DNA of 51,245 nucleotides from Bacillota bacterium (GTDB lineage Bacteria > Bacillota > Clostridia > Peptostreptococcales > Anaerovoracaceae). The notes below the pieces were generated by a model. The model ran no database searches. It was not told the DNA's origin and worked only from the letters and a program-made list of their open reading frames with translations. Positions 18,759 through 26,813 of this stretch are shown one piece after another; position 1 is the stretch's first letter, and every line of letters starts with the position of its first letter. The position numbers and the translations under genes are program-made. The stretch is from the NCBI GenBank assembly GCA_017626845.1, contig JAGAHX010000041.1, positions 1 to 51,245 on the forward strand. Reading direction: 5' to 3'.

Positions 18759-19269
18759 AGAAGTAAAAGAAGAAGAGGTTCTGGAACAGGAAGAACCTGT
18801 CGGGACCGCGGAAAACGGTGAGCCGGAAGATGCTCCGGAAGAGGCTCCGCAGGAACCGGAAGAGGACTGGCAGGACAAATACACCAGACTCTACGCGGAA
18901 TTCCAGAATTTCCGCCGGCGCACGGACAAGGAGAAGAGCGACATCTACGCCTTCGCGAATGAAAAGTTTGCCATGGGCCTTCTGGAGGTCGTGGATAACT
19001 TCGAACGCGCCATGGAGCACGGATCGGAGACCGATCCCAAATTTGCAGAAGGCATGCAGCTTATCTTAAAGCAGCTGCAGGGCGTTCTGGAAAAGAACAA
19101 CGTAGAGGAGATCGAGGCGCTGGACAAGCCCTTCGATCCCAACTATCACAACGCGGTAATGACCGAAGCAGCGGAAGCCGAGAGCGGCACCGTTACGAAG
19201 GTTTTACAAAAAGGATACATGTTAAATAAGAAAGTGATACGGCCCAGCATGGTCGCCGTAGCACAGTAG
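18727..19269 (+). CDS. grpE: Nucleotide exchange factor GrpE
   Basis: Cochaperone that releases ADP from DnaK. The 180 residues have a Glu-rich disordered N-terminus (about 50 residues), a long dimeric coiled coil (about 55-110) and the beta-wing with the signature FDPNYHNAVMTE and VLQKGYMLNKKVIRPSMVAVA. It overlaps hrcA by 32 bases, which is unusually long for this gene pair. AAGGA lies upstream of the ATG at 18727. Confidence 0.95.
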   Translation: MTDQQTNKTAEEVKEEEVLEQEEPVGTAENGEPEDAPEEAPQEPEEDWQDKYTRLYAEFQNFRRRTDKEKSDIYAFANEKFAMGLLEVVDNFERAMEHGSETDPKFAEGMQLILKQLQGVLEKNNVEEIEALDKPFDPNYHNAVMTEAAEAESGTVTKVLQKGYMLNKKVIRPSMVAVAQ

Positions 19270-19284
19270 GAGGTATAGAGAACA

Positions 19285-21165
19285 ATGAGTAAAGTTATCG
19301 GCATCGATTTAGGAACGACAAACAGCTGCGTGGCAGTACTGGAAGGCGGCGAGCCTACCGTTATCGCCAACGCGGAAGGCAACAGAACCACACCGTCCGT
19401 GGTCGGCTTCACCAAGGGCGGCGAGAGACTCGTGGGCGAGACCGCCAAGAGACAGGCGATCACCAACCCCGACCGTACCATCTCCTCTATCAAGAGACAC
19501 ATGGGAAGCAGCTACACCGTCTCCATCGACGGGAAAGAATATACGCCGCAGGACATCTCCGCGATGATCCTGGCAAAGCTGAAGGCGGACGCCGAAAGCT
19601 ATCTGGGCGAAAAGGTGACGGAAGCGGTCATCACCGTTCCCGCTTACTTCTCCGACAGCCAGAAGCAGGCCACCAAGGACGCCGGCAAGATCGCAGGTCT
19701 GGACGTAAAGCGTATCATCAACGAACCGACGGCAGCGGCTCTGGCCTACGGCCTCGACAAGGAAAACGAACACCATAAGATCCTGGTCTACGACCTGGGC
19801 GGCGGCACCTTCGATGTCTCCATCCTGGAACTGGGCGACGGCGTCTTCGAAGTTCTGTCCACCAACGGCGATACCAAGCTGGGCGGCGACGACTTCGATA
19901 ACGTTCTGATGAACTACATGGCAGATCAGTTCGCCAAGGAAAACGGCGTCGATCTGAGAAACGATAAGATGGCGCTGCAGAGACTGAAAGAAGCAGCCGA
20001 AAAGGCCAAGAAGGAGCTGAGCTCCAGCCAGACCACCAACGTCAACCTGCCGTTCATCACGGTCAACCAGGACGGTCCGCTGCACCTCAACATGGACATC
20101 ACCAGAGCGAAGTTCGACCAGCTGACCGAACATCTGGTACAGCGCACCATCGAGCCGATGAAGAAGGCCATGGCAGACGCAGGCGTTACGATGGCAGACC
20201 TGGCCAAGGTCATCCTGGTGGGCGGTTCCACCAGAATCCCCGCAGTCCAGGAAGCCGTTAAGCGGATCACCGGCAAGGAACCCTTCAAGGGCATCAACCC
20301 GGATGAATGCGTCGCCATCGGCGCCAGCATCCAAGCGGGCGTTCTGACCGGCGAGGTCAAGGACGTGCTGCTGCTGGATGTCACTCCGCTGAGCCTTTCC
20401 ATCGAGACCCTCGGCGGCGTAGCCACCAGACTCATCGAGAGAAACACCACCATCCCCACCAAGAAGAGCCAGATCTTCTCCACGGCTGCGGATAACCAGA
20501 GCGCCGTAGACATCCACGTTATGCAGGGTGAACGCCAGATGGCTGCCGACAACATTACGCTGGGCAGATTCCAGCTGACGGGCATTCCCGCAGCACCCCG
20601 CGGCGTACCTCAGATCGAAGTTACGTTCGATATCGACGCCAACGGCATCGTGAACGTATCCGCCAAGGATCTGGGCACCGGCCAGCAGCAGAGCATTACG
20701 ATCACTTCCTCCAGCAAGCTCTCCGAGGAGGAGATCAAGCAGAAGGTAAAGGAAGCTGAGGAATACGCCGAGGCCGATAAGAAGAAGAAGGAAGACACCG
20801 AGGCCAGAAACCAGGCAGAGACCCTGGTCTACGAGACCGAGAAGAACCTGAAGACCCTGGAAGGCAAGTTGTCCGAAGCGGAAGTCAAGGAGATCACCGA
20901 CGCGAAGGACGAACTGCAGAAGGCGCTCAACGCCGGTACCACCGAGGAGGTCAAGGCCAAGACCGAGGCTCTCACCAACAAGTTCCACATCATGAGCACC
21001 AAGCTCTACGAGCAGGCTGCCGCACAGCAGCAGGCGCAGCAGGGCGGCGCAGGTCCCCAGGGCGGATTCAACCCGGGCGCAGGCTTCGGCGGCCCGCAGG
21101 GCGGCGCAGCTCCCAATGACGGCGTCCAGGATGCGGACTTCGAAGTCGTGGACGACGACAAATAG
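19285..21165 (+). CDS. dnaK: Molecular chaperone DnaK (Hsp70)
   Basis: ATP-dependent chaperone; 626 residues. The nucleotide-binding domain opens with [13 protein letters not shown], lacks the Gram-negative insert near residue 80 as in Gram-positive DnaK, and has [10 protein letters not shown]. The linker [12 protein letters not shown] joins the substrate-binding domain. A helical lid and a Gly/Gln-rich tail end in EVVDDDK. AGGAGG precedes the ATG. Confidence 0.98.
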   Translation: MSKVIGIDLGTTNSCVAVLEGGEPTVIANAEGNRTTPSVVGFTKGGERLVGETAKRQAITNPDRTISSIKRHMGSSYTVSIDGKEYTPQDISAMILAKLKADAESYLGEKVTEAVITVPAYFSDSQKQATKDAGKIAGLDVKRIINEPTAAALAYGLDKENEHHKILVYDLGGGTFDVSILELGDGVFEVLSTNGDTKLGGDDFDNVLMNYMADQFAKENGVDLRNDKMALQRLKEAAEKAKKELSSSQTTNVNLPFITVNQDGPLHLNMDITRAKFDQLTEHLVQRTIEPMKKAMADAGVTMADLAKVILVGGSTRIPAVQEAVKRITGKEPFKGINPDECVAIGASIQAGVLTGEVKDVLLLDVTPLSLSIETLGGVATRLIERNTTIPTKKSQIFSTAADNQSAVDIHVMQGERQMAADNITLGRFQLTGIPAAPRGVPQIEVTFDIDANGIVNVSAKDLGTGQQQSITITSSSKLSEEEIKQKVKEAEEYAEADKKKKEDTEARNQAETLVYETEKNLKTLEGKLSEAEVKEITDAKDELQKALNAGTTEEVKAKTEALTNKFHIMSTKLYEQAAAQQQAQQGGAGPQGGFNPGAGFGGPQGGAAPNDGVQDADFEVVDDDK

Positions 21166-21188
21166 ATCAACGGATAAAGGATAACGCG

Positions 21189-21211
21189 AAGGCGGGCATA
21201 CAGTCCGCCTT
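21189..21211 (+). promoter_or_regulatory. Intergenic hairpin between dnaK and dnaJ
   Basis: AAGGCGG (21189-21195) and CCGCCTT (21205-21211) form a perfect 7-bp stem with no U-tract. It may reduce readthrough to dnaJ or protect the dnaK message. Confidence 0.5.
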
Positions 21212-21227
21212 TGCGGCGATTTAAAAC

Positions 21228-22379
21228 ATGGCAGACAAAAGAGATTATTACGAGGTCTTAGGACTGGAAAAGGGCGCCACGGAAGATCAGATCAAATCGG
21301 CTTTCCGCAAGATGGCCATGAAGTATCACCCGGACAGAAACCCCGGCGACAAGAGCGCGGAGGAGAAGTTCAAGGAGATCAACGAGGCCTATTCCGTTCT
21401 GTCTGACCCCGATAAAAAAGAAAAATACGACCGTTTCGGCTTCGCCGGCGTGGATCCGAACTCCGCTTACAGCGGCGGAGGCGGGTTCGGCGGCTTCGAT
21501 GCGTCCGGCTTCGGCGGGTTTGAGGACATCTTCAACATGTTTGGCGGCGGTTTCGGATTCGGCGGCGGCAGCCGTCAGTCGAGGAACGGTCCGCGGCGCG
21601 GTGCGGATATCCAAAAGCGCATGAACATCACGTTCAACGAAGCGGTGTTCGGCTGCAAGAAGGAGATCCGGCTGACGAAGGACTGCACCTGCGATGCCTG
21701 CGGCGGCACCGGCGCGAAGAAGGGCACCGGCAAGAAGACCTGTCCGCACTGCGGCGGCACCGGCCAGGTCCGCACCGTACAGAACACGCCTCTGGGCCAG
21801 TTCCAGAGCGTCCGTACCTGCGATCACTGCGGCGGCACCGGTCAGATCATCGAAGATCCGTGCCCGGCCTGCGGCGGCACCGGCAAGGTCCGCAAGACCA
21901 TTACGCTCAACGTTACGATCCCGGCAGGATCCTACACGGATTACGTGTTGACGCTGCAGGGTCAGGGCCAGCCCGGCAGCAACGGCGGTCCGGCAGGTGA
22001 CCTGTACATCGTGCTCAATGTGGGCGACCACAAGCTGTTTACCCGCAAGGGCGACGATCTGTGGCTCAAAGTGCCCGTCACCTTCAGCCAGGCGGCCCTG
22101 GGCGATACCGTTACGATCCCCGGACTTTCCGAGAAGCTTGCGCTTAAGGTTCCGGCAGGCACGCAGCCAGGTGACGTGCTCCGCATGAAGGGCAAAGGCG
22201 TGCCCAATGTGCGCAGCAAGCGACCCGGCGACCTGTATGCCGAGATCGTGCTGGAGGTCCCGACCAAGCTGTCCGCAGAGCAGAAAGAACTCATCAAGAA
22301 GTTCGGCGAGACGAAGACCACCACGGGTTACGCCAAGAGAAAGTCCTTTATGGATAACCTGAAGGATCTGTTTAGCTAA
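21228..22379 (+). CDS. dnaJ: Chaperone protein DnaJ (Hsp40)
   Basis: DnaK cochaperone that stimulates ATP hydrolysis and delivers substrates. The 383 residues show a J domain (about 1-70) with HPD in [10 protein letters not shown], a Gly/Phe region, and a zinc-finger region with four CxxCxGxG repeats ([32 protein letters not shown]). Two beta-sandwich substrate domains and a C-terminal dimer region follow. The Shine-Dalgarno is weak and dnaJ follows a hairpin, so it is probably made at a lower level than DnaK. Confidence 0.97.
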   Translation: MADKRDYYEVLGLEKGATEDQIKSAFRKMAMKYHPDRNPGDKSAEEKFKEINEAYSVLSDPDKKEKYDRFGFAGVDPNSAYSGGGGFGGFDASGFGGFEDIFNMFGGGFGFGGGSRQSRNGPRRGADIQKRMNITFNEAVFGCKKEIRLTKDCTCDACGGTGAKKGTGKKTCPHCGGTGQVRTVQNTPLGQFQSVRTCDHCGGTGQIIEDPCPACGGTGKVRKTITLNVTIPAGSYTDYVLTLQGQGQPGSNGGPAGDLYIVLNVGDHKLFTRKGDDLWLKVPVTFSQAALGDTVTIPGLSEKLALKVPAGTQPGDVLRMKGKGVPNVRSKRPGDLYAEIVLEVPTKLSAEQKELIKKFGETKTTTGYAKRKSFMDNLKDLFS

Positions 22380-22399
22380 CCCGATCGAAAATAGCGACC

Positions 22400-22433
22400 A
22401 AAAGACATCCATGGAAAAGTGGGTGTCTTTTTG
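22400..22433 (+). terminator. Terminator of the hrcA-grpE-dnaK-dnaJ operon
   Basis: AAAAGACATCC (22400-22410) pairs with GGGTGTCTTTT (22421-22431) in an 11-bp stem with one G-U, followed by a U-tract. Confidence 0.85.
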
Positions 22434-22435
22434 TA

Positions 22436-22464
22436 TTGACAAAATATGGAGAACACCATATTAT
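22436..22464 (+). promoter_or_regulatory. Toxin-antitoxin promoter with overlapping palindrome
   Basis: TTGACA (22436-22441) and TATTAT (22459-22464) lie 17 bases apart. AATATGG (22443-22449) and CCATATT (22456-22462) form a perfect inverted repeat across the spacer and -10. This is the expected placement of an autoregulatory operator for the HTH antitoxin. TTGACA starts within bases of the dnaJ terminator. Confidence 0.75.
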
Positions 22465-22532
22465 GGAAATGCTGGTATATTTTAAGGCTTGATAGTTACG
22501 ATTGAATAGGGTACTATTAAATAGGAGATATC

Positions 22533-22883
22533 ATGACCCGCACATTTATACAAACCTTTGAGTTCAGTAAAAACTGGGACGCGCTGGGTTTAACGGACGA
22601 GGATCTTCGCAGTCTGGAAAATGAGATCCTGGAAGATCCAAAAGCTGCACCTGTAATTCCCGGTACAGGAAAACTTCGAAAAATGCGTTTTTCTTTTGGT
22701 GAGAAAGGAAAGCGGGGAGGACTAAGGGTATGTTATGTGGATTTCGTGATCTTCGAAACGATTTATCTGATAACAGTATATTCTAAAAGTATAAAAGAGA
22801 ACCTTTCCAGAAAGGAATGCAAAGAAATTGCTATTGCGATCAACCTGTTGGAAGATTCTCTGCATGGTGGCCAAAATGAGTGA
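22533..22883 (+). CDS. RelE/HigB-like toxin
   Basis: A 116-residue protein of the RelE/HigB toxin superfamily (ribosome-dependent mRNA interferases). The N-terminal TFEFSKNW, the basic core KLRKMRFSFGEKGKRGGLRVCYVDF and the FETIYLITVYSKSIKENLSRKE strands are typical. AGGAGATATC precedes the ATG. It comes before its antitoxin and overlaps it by eight bases, the HigBA order. Its base composition is more AT-rich than the operon upstream, which fits horizontal acquisition. Confidence 0.85.
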   Translation: MTRTFIQTFEFSKNWDALGLTDEDLRSLENEILEDPKAAPVIPGTGKLRKMRFSFGEKGKRGGLRVCYVDFVIFETIYLITVYSKSIKENLSRKECKEIAIAINLLEDSLHGGQNE

Positions 22884-23196
22884 GCTCTATAAAAGCATTA
22901 TGACTGGTCTTCAAGAGGCGATCGACGATGCCAATGGTGTGGGACAAAAGCTTCCCCGCAGGAAGGTCGTGATCGAGCCTGTCAAGCAATACAATGCAGA
23001 AGAGATCCGCGTGATCCGCAAGAAAACAGGCTTATCGCAGCGTTTGTTTGCAGCATATCTCGGTGTTTCTTCCAAAACCGTAGAAGCCTGGGAATCGGGT
23101 ATCAATTGTCCGTCCGGTCCGGCTAGCCGCATGATCTCTATGATCGAGTCCGATAGCACTTTTGTGGAAAAATATCCATTTGTGGTGCAGGGATAA
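22876..23196 (+). CDS. HTH antitoxin of a HigBA-like module
   Basis: A 106-residue XRE-type antitoxin. The helix-turn-helix is in the C-terminal half: IRVIRKKTGLSQRLFAAYL then GVSSKTVEAWESG. The N-terminal half is a short helix plus RRKVVIEPVKQYNAEEIR, typical of HigA-type proteins with a C-terminal HTH. It begins at ATG 22876, inside the toxin end. It should bind the toxin and repress the promoter at 22436-22464. An upstream in-frame start at 22828 lies inside the toxin gene and is unlikely. Confidence 0.85.
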   Translation: MSELYKSIMTGLQEAIDDANGVGQKLPRRKVVIEPVKQYNAEEIRVIRKKTGLSQRLFAAYLGVSSKTVEAWESGINCPSGPASRMISMIESDSTFVEKYPFVVQG

Positions 23197-23229
23197 CGGA
23201 ATTTCCCGTCTTTTCTGAATTCCCCAGCA

Positions 23230-23250
23230 GAGCGGCAAAATTTGCCGCTT
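23230..23250 (+). terminator. Terminator of the toxin-antitoxin unit
   Basis: AGCGGCAAA (23230-23238) and TTTGCCGCT (near 23240-23248) form a stem followed by TTT. An extended -10 for the next gene starts a few bases later. Confidence 0.75.
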
Positions 23251-23252
23251 TT

Positions 23253-23261
23253 ATGCTATAA
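23253..23261 (+). promoter_or_regulatory. Extended -10 promoter of the sensor kinase
   Basis: TGCTATAAT (23253-23261) is an extended -10; no good -35 is visible. Confidence 0.6.
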
Positions 23262-23305
23262 TGGATTTGGTTAAAGAGTATGACACCAAAAGGAAGGTGA
23301 GTATT

Positions 23306-23914
23306 ATGAGGTACAGAAAACCGTTATGCACGCTTCTCTGTGCTTTTTGTGTGCTTTTTTCTTTCTTCCCTGTCCATGCTGCGGGAAGCTATAAAGATGT
23401 CCGGGTAGGTGTGAGCGGACATATGCAACCATTACTCTTTATAAATGAAGATGGTATTCCACAGGGTGTTTTTGTGGATATTATGGATGAATTAGCTCGA
23501 ATTGGCGACTTAAACATTGAATATTTGATATATGATAAGCAGATACAAGCAGTAGAGGCATTAGATAAAGGAGATGTGGATATTGTTCTCGGGTCGATCG
23601 AAAGCGATTCAGCTAATTATCCCTCTTTGCGACAATCTGCTGAGATTTATTCTGCTTCTGTATGTTTGGTGACGGAGAAGAATAAGAGCGATTATATTCT
23701 CGAACATCCGTCCATGTATGGTTTCAAAACCGCTTACGAGATGGGAACAGCAAGTTATTCTCAAGTCTCTCAAATTCGAGCAAACCCCATCATTATCATG
23801 TCAACGCAAGAGAGTCTGTTCAATGCATTGCAGAATGGTGATGTTGATATGGTTATTGCAGTTAGGGATTGTGTACAGTATTTCTTGAATTCGAAGGAAT
23901 TATCTGAACAGTAA
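23306..23914 (+). CDS. Sensor kinase, N-terminal part: signal peptide and solute-binding domain (split gene)
   Basis: First part of what looks like one sensor kinase gene. The 202 residues start with a signal peptide (hydrophobic 10-28) and then a family-3 solute-binding fold typical of amino-acid-sensing kinases: VRVGVSGHMQPLLFINEDG, GVFVDIMDELAR, and DVDIVLGSIES. The frame ends at TAA (23912-23914) before the domain is complete: the rest, ending in a typical DKIIEKWI motif, continues in the same frame straight after the stop. The start at 23306 has AAGGAAGGTGAG upstream. It may be a pseudogene half, a secreted binding domain, or a stop that is read through. Confidence 0.8.
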   Translation: MRYRKPLCTLLCAFCVLFSFFPVHAAGSYKDVRVGVSGHMQPLLFINEDGIPQGVFVDIMDELARIGDLNIEYLIYDKQIQAVEALDKGDVDIVLGSIESDSANYPSLRQSAEIYSASVCLVTEKNKSDYILEHPSMYGFKTAYEMGTASYSQVSQIRANPIIIMSTQESLFNALQNGDVDMVIAVRDCVQYFLNSKELSEQ

Positions 23915-25282
23915 GTGATTGCGCTGAATTATATGAGCAGTGCCAGTTATTATATTCTTCTGAGAAACAATGATCATCTACGAGTCAATTCAGTCAATGG
24001 CAGTATTAACCGGCTCCGTTCCAGTTCCGATTACGATAAGATCATCGAAAAATGGATAGTGAATACAGATTTGGAGCGGGCGGAAAACCACATACAGCGG
24101 CTGACTACGATTCTAGGAGTTGTTTTTGGTATTGCCGGCATAGTCTTTGCCATTATCTTTACGTTTAACCAACAGTTACGGCGTCTTGTAGACGAAAAAA
24201 CCGGTGAACTCAAAGAAAAAGTTGAAGAACTGGAGAATGCCTATACGTTGCGGAATAAACTGGTTGAACACAGTAATGCCGCTAACCTGGTCGTAAAACT
24301 GGACGGAACGGTCCTTCTGATGAACGATATCGCACGCCGCATGGAGAATATCCCCATTGAACAGCCAGATCTGCCAAATATCGGATCGATGCATATTATA
24401 GGGGAAGCCTGGGAGCGGTCACCGGCGGAGATGGAACAGCCGGAACTGCTGGTGCTGCGTGAAGAGAACGGCAGCCGGCACACCTACCGCTACCAATGTC
24501 ACCGAACATCCATTCCGGATGAGCGGGTATTTATTGTAGAGGACGTGACCAGCGAAGAGCAGGAGAAGCAGGAAATCTTCGAAGAGAGCAAGAATAAAGC
24601 GCTTAACCGTATCATCTCCGGTATCGCTCACGAGATCAAAAACCCGCTTACGACGATAAGGACTTACGCTTCGCTGGCGAAAGATCAGGGAGATGACCCG
24701 GAATTTCTGGACTCCTTTCAAGAATATGTGCCACGGGAAGTGGATAGAATCTCTAAGATGATAGAGACTCTGATGAACTATTCCCGTCCGCCAAGGGGGC
24801 AGATCGAGCGGTTTTCCATGGCGTCCGTCGTGGATGACTGCCTGGGGATTGCCTATATCTCTGCCAAGAAAAAAGTTCGTATCGAAACAGATCTGGAACG
24901 CGATTTGTATGTCAGAACCAGTAAGGAGCCCATTCGCCAGTCTTTGGTCAACTTGTTGATGAATAGTGTGGAATCAGTGGAGGCCAAACTTTCTGATGGC
25001 GCCGATCCTGCGGATCTTTTCGTACGTGTCAGGGTCTACCGCAGAAATGAGTCCGTTGTGACGGAGGTTTATGATACTGGCACAGGAATGACGGAAGAGC
25101 AAGTGCAGCAGTGTACAGATCCGTTCTTTACGACGAAAGCGACGGGTACCGGCATGGGGCTGGCGATGTCGAAAATGTATATCCGGGAGACCGGCGGATC
25201 GCTGGAAGTGGAAAGCGCGCTGGGAACCTACACGGTAATGCGTATGGTCTACAAAGAGGATAGAGAACATGTCGAAGCCTAG
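23915..25282 (+). CDS. Sensor histidine kinase, C-terminal part (split gene)
   Basis: In-frame continuation of the previous ORF directly after TAA. If started at GTG 23915 (or ATG 23933) it lacks a signal peptide. Residues 1-50 finish the solute-binding domain. A membrane helix lies at about 64-84, followed by a coiled coil, a PAS-like region, and the HisKA H-box with H239 in GIAHEIKNPLTTI. The ATPase part has N350 in LVNLLMNSVES, then DTGTGMTEEQ, DPFFTTKATGTGMGLAM. All kinase residues are intact, so constitutive or reinitiated expression is possible. It overlaps the response regulator by 14 bases, as in a coupled two-component pair. Confidence 0.82.
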   Translation: MIALNYMSSASYYILLRNNDHLRVNSVNGSINRLRSSSDYDKIIEKWIVNTDLERAENHIQRLTTILGVVFGIAGIVFAIIFTFNQQLRRLVDEKTGELKEKVEELENAYTLRNKLVEHSNAANLVVKLDGTVLLMNDIARRMENIPIEQPDLPNIGSMHIIGEAWERSPAEMEQPELLVLREENGSRHTYRYQCHRTSIPDERVFIVEDVTSEEQEKQEIFEESKNKALNRIISGIAHEIKNPLTTIRTYASLAKDQGDDPEFLDSFQEYVPREVDRISKMIETLMNYSRPPRGQIERFSMASVVDDCLGIAYISAKKKVRIETDLERDLYVRTSKEPIRQSLVNLLMNSVESVEAKLSDGADPADLFVRVRVYRRNESVVTEVYDTGTGMTEEQVQQCTDPFFTTKATGTGMGLAMSKMYIRETGGSLEVESALGTYTVMRMVYKEDREHVEA

Positions 25283-26642
25283 GATCTGGATCGTGGACGA
25301 CGAGCAGGGGATCTGTATTTCCCTGACGTTCGCTTTAAAAAACACCTATGACGTTAAAACCTTTCAGAATTCTGCGCCTCTGCTGGAACAGTTGCAGCGG
25401 GAATCGTGCGATGCCATTCTGCTAGATCTGAAGCTTGGGGACGAGAACGGACTGGATGTGTTGCGTGCGATAAAAGAAGCAGATTCGACTATTGCTGTCA
25501 TCATTATGACAGCTTACGCCAGTATCGGTACATCAGTGGAAGCTATGAAAGCCGGAGCATTTACCTATCTGACGAAGCCTCTGGATCTGGAAGAGTTAAA
25601 GATCGTCATTGGGCAGGCACTGGAATTTCGCCAGCTGACAGAACGGGTCTCCTATCTCTCGGACGAACTGGAGAGCAGCCGGCATTACGACCGTATCGTC
25701 GGAGAAAGCCCCAGTATGCAGCGGGTCTACGAACTGATCGATACGTTGAAGGACATCGATTCCAATGTTCTGATCACCGGAGAGAGCGGAACAGGGAAGG
25801 AACTGGTGGCAAAAGCGATTCATGAGGGTGGAAAGCGCCGGGATGAACGGTTTATCGTGGTCAATTGTGCAGCGATTCCGGAGAATCTGCTGGAATCCGA
25901 GTTTTTTGGATACCGCAAGGGTGCGTTTACCGGTGCAGATGCAGATCGAAAGGGCAAATTCGAACTGGCGGACCGGGGAACGATCTTCCTGGATGAGATC
26001 GGCGATATGCCTCTGGCATTGCAGGCAAAGATCCTGCGGGTGCTGCAAGATAAGGAGTTTACACCGCTCGGCGCAGCGGAACCCCGCAATGTGGATGTCC
26101 GTGTGATTGCCGCCACGAATCAGGACCTGCACACCCTGATCGATCGGAAACAGTTCCGGGAGGATCTGTATTACCGTCTGAATGTAATGTCGATCGAGAT
26201 CCCTCCTCTGCGGGAAAGACGGGAAGATATCCTGCTTCTTTGTGAGCATTTTATCCAGCAGAATTCTTTCGAAATGAGGAAGTCCATTTCCGGCATGACA
26301 TCGGAGGCGAAAGATCTTCTGATGCATTATCCGTATCCGGGCAACGTGCGACAATTAGCTAATATTCTGGAATACGCCTGCATCGTTTGCAAGGGCGGGC
26401 AGATTGGAACGCAGGATCTTCCTGCGGAGGTGCGCCGGGAGTTTTCCGAAGGGGAGGCTTTCCCCTCCGGAATGCTGGAAACTTATCTGTCCAGCCATTC
26501 TCTGAAAGATATCGAAAAGTTGGCGATCAAGCAGACTTTAAAGAAAAACGGGGGCAGGAGAGATAAGACCGCAGAAGATCTGGGGATCTCAAAGAGAGGC
26601 CTGTTGAACAAGATCAATGAGTACAAACTAAACGACGATTAA
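25269..26642 (+). CDS. NtrC-family sigma-54-dependent response regulator
   Basis: Activator for sigma-54 RNA polymerase; 457 residues. The receiver domain has D10/D11, phospho-acceptor D53 and K103. The AAA+ domain has Walker A GESGTGKE (171-178), GAFTGA (218-223), and Walker B FLDEIGD. A C-terminal Fis-type helix-turn-helix begins near 415 (DKTAEDLGISKRGLLNKINEY, with the helix TAEDLGISKRGLLNKI). The start overlaps the kinase by 14 bases. The dpp operon just downstream has a near-consensus sigma-54 promoter, so this is very likely its activator. Confidence 0.95.
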   Translation: MSKPRIWIVDDEQGICISLTFALKNTYDVKTFQNSAPLLEQLQRESCDAILLDLKLGDENGLDVLRAIKEADSTIAVIIMTAYASIGTSVEAMKAGAFTYLTKPLDLEELKIVIGQALEFRQLTERVSYLSDELESSRHYDRIVGESPSMQRVYELIDTLKDIDSNVLITGESGTGKELVAKAIHEGGKRRDERFIVVNCAAIPENLLESEFFGYRKGAFTGADADRKGKFELADRGTIFLDEIGDMPLALQAKILRVLQDKEFTPLGAAEPRNVDVRVIAATNQDLHTLIDRKQFREDLYYRLNVMSIEIPPLRERREDILLLCEHFIQQNSFEMRKSISGMTSEAKDLLMHYPYPGNVRQLANILEYACIVCKGGQIGTQDLPAEVRREFSEGEAFPSGMLETYLSSHSLKDIEKLAIKQTLKKNGGRRDKTAEDLGISKRGLLNKINEYKLNDD

Positions 26643-26643
26643 T

Positions 26644-26692
26644 CGGCAAAAAATGCGCGTAAGACGCAAAAATTGCCGCGCAAATATTGCGT
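26644..26692. promoter_or_regulatory. Candidate enhancer dyads for the NtrC-type regulator
   Basis: Two similar dyads sit side by side: ACGCAA-AAA-TTGCCG (26664-26678) and GCGCAA-ATA-TTGCGT (26678-26692), with centres 14 bases apart. A weaker third, GGCAA-AAA-ATGCG (26645-26657), lies upstream. They lie about 70-110 bases before the expected start of the dpp transcript. Confidence 0.6.
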
Positions 26693-26717
26693 TTGCATTA
26701 CAAAATCCTTGAAATTT

Positions 26718-26747
26718 CAAATACCGTGCCTGTTGGCACGGTATTTG
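26718..26747. repeat. Perfect 13-bp inverted repeat overlapping the sigma-54 promoter
   Basis: CAAATACCGTGCC (26718-26730) and GGCACGGTATTTG (26735-26747) flank TGTT. In RNA it makes a strong hairpin that could end the regulator transcript; in DNA it contains the -24/-12 promoter. Confidence 0.9.
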
Positions 26748-26749
26748 CT
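26733..26749 (+). promoter_or_regulatory. Sigma-54 promoter of the dpp operon
   Basis: TTGGCACG-GTAT-TTGCT matches the sigma-54 consensus (TGGCACG-N4-TTGCW) base for base, with GG at 26735-26736 and GC at 26747-26748. A start would be near 26760, about 50 bases before dppA. The preceding gene encodes the matching activator type. Confidence 0.93.
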
Positions 26750-26813
26750 TGTATATACAAGGCAAATGGTCGAAAGACCGCGCTCAGGTATTTATCGATT
26801 TAGGAGGAAAAAC

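Noticed and set aside
22436-22464. Phage attachment site at the edge of the AT-rich block
   Set aside because: No integrase, tRNA or matching direct repeat at 33450 was seen; the repeat is better explained as an antitoxin operator.
23912-23914. Selenocysteine or pyrrolysine recoding at the kinase stop
   Set aside because: The codon is TAA, not TGA or TAG.
26718-26749. A second, divergent sigma-54 promoter on the other arm of the palindrome
   Set aside because: On the minus strand the -12 would read TTGA rather than TTGC, and no minus gene follows.
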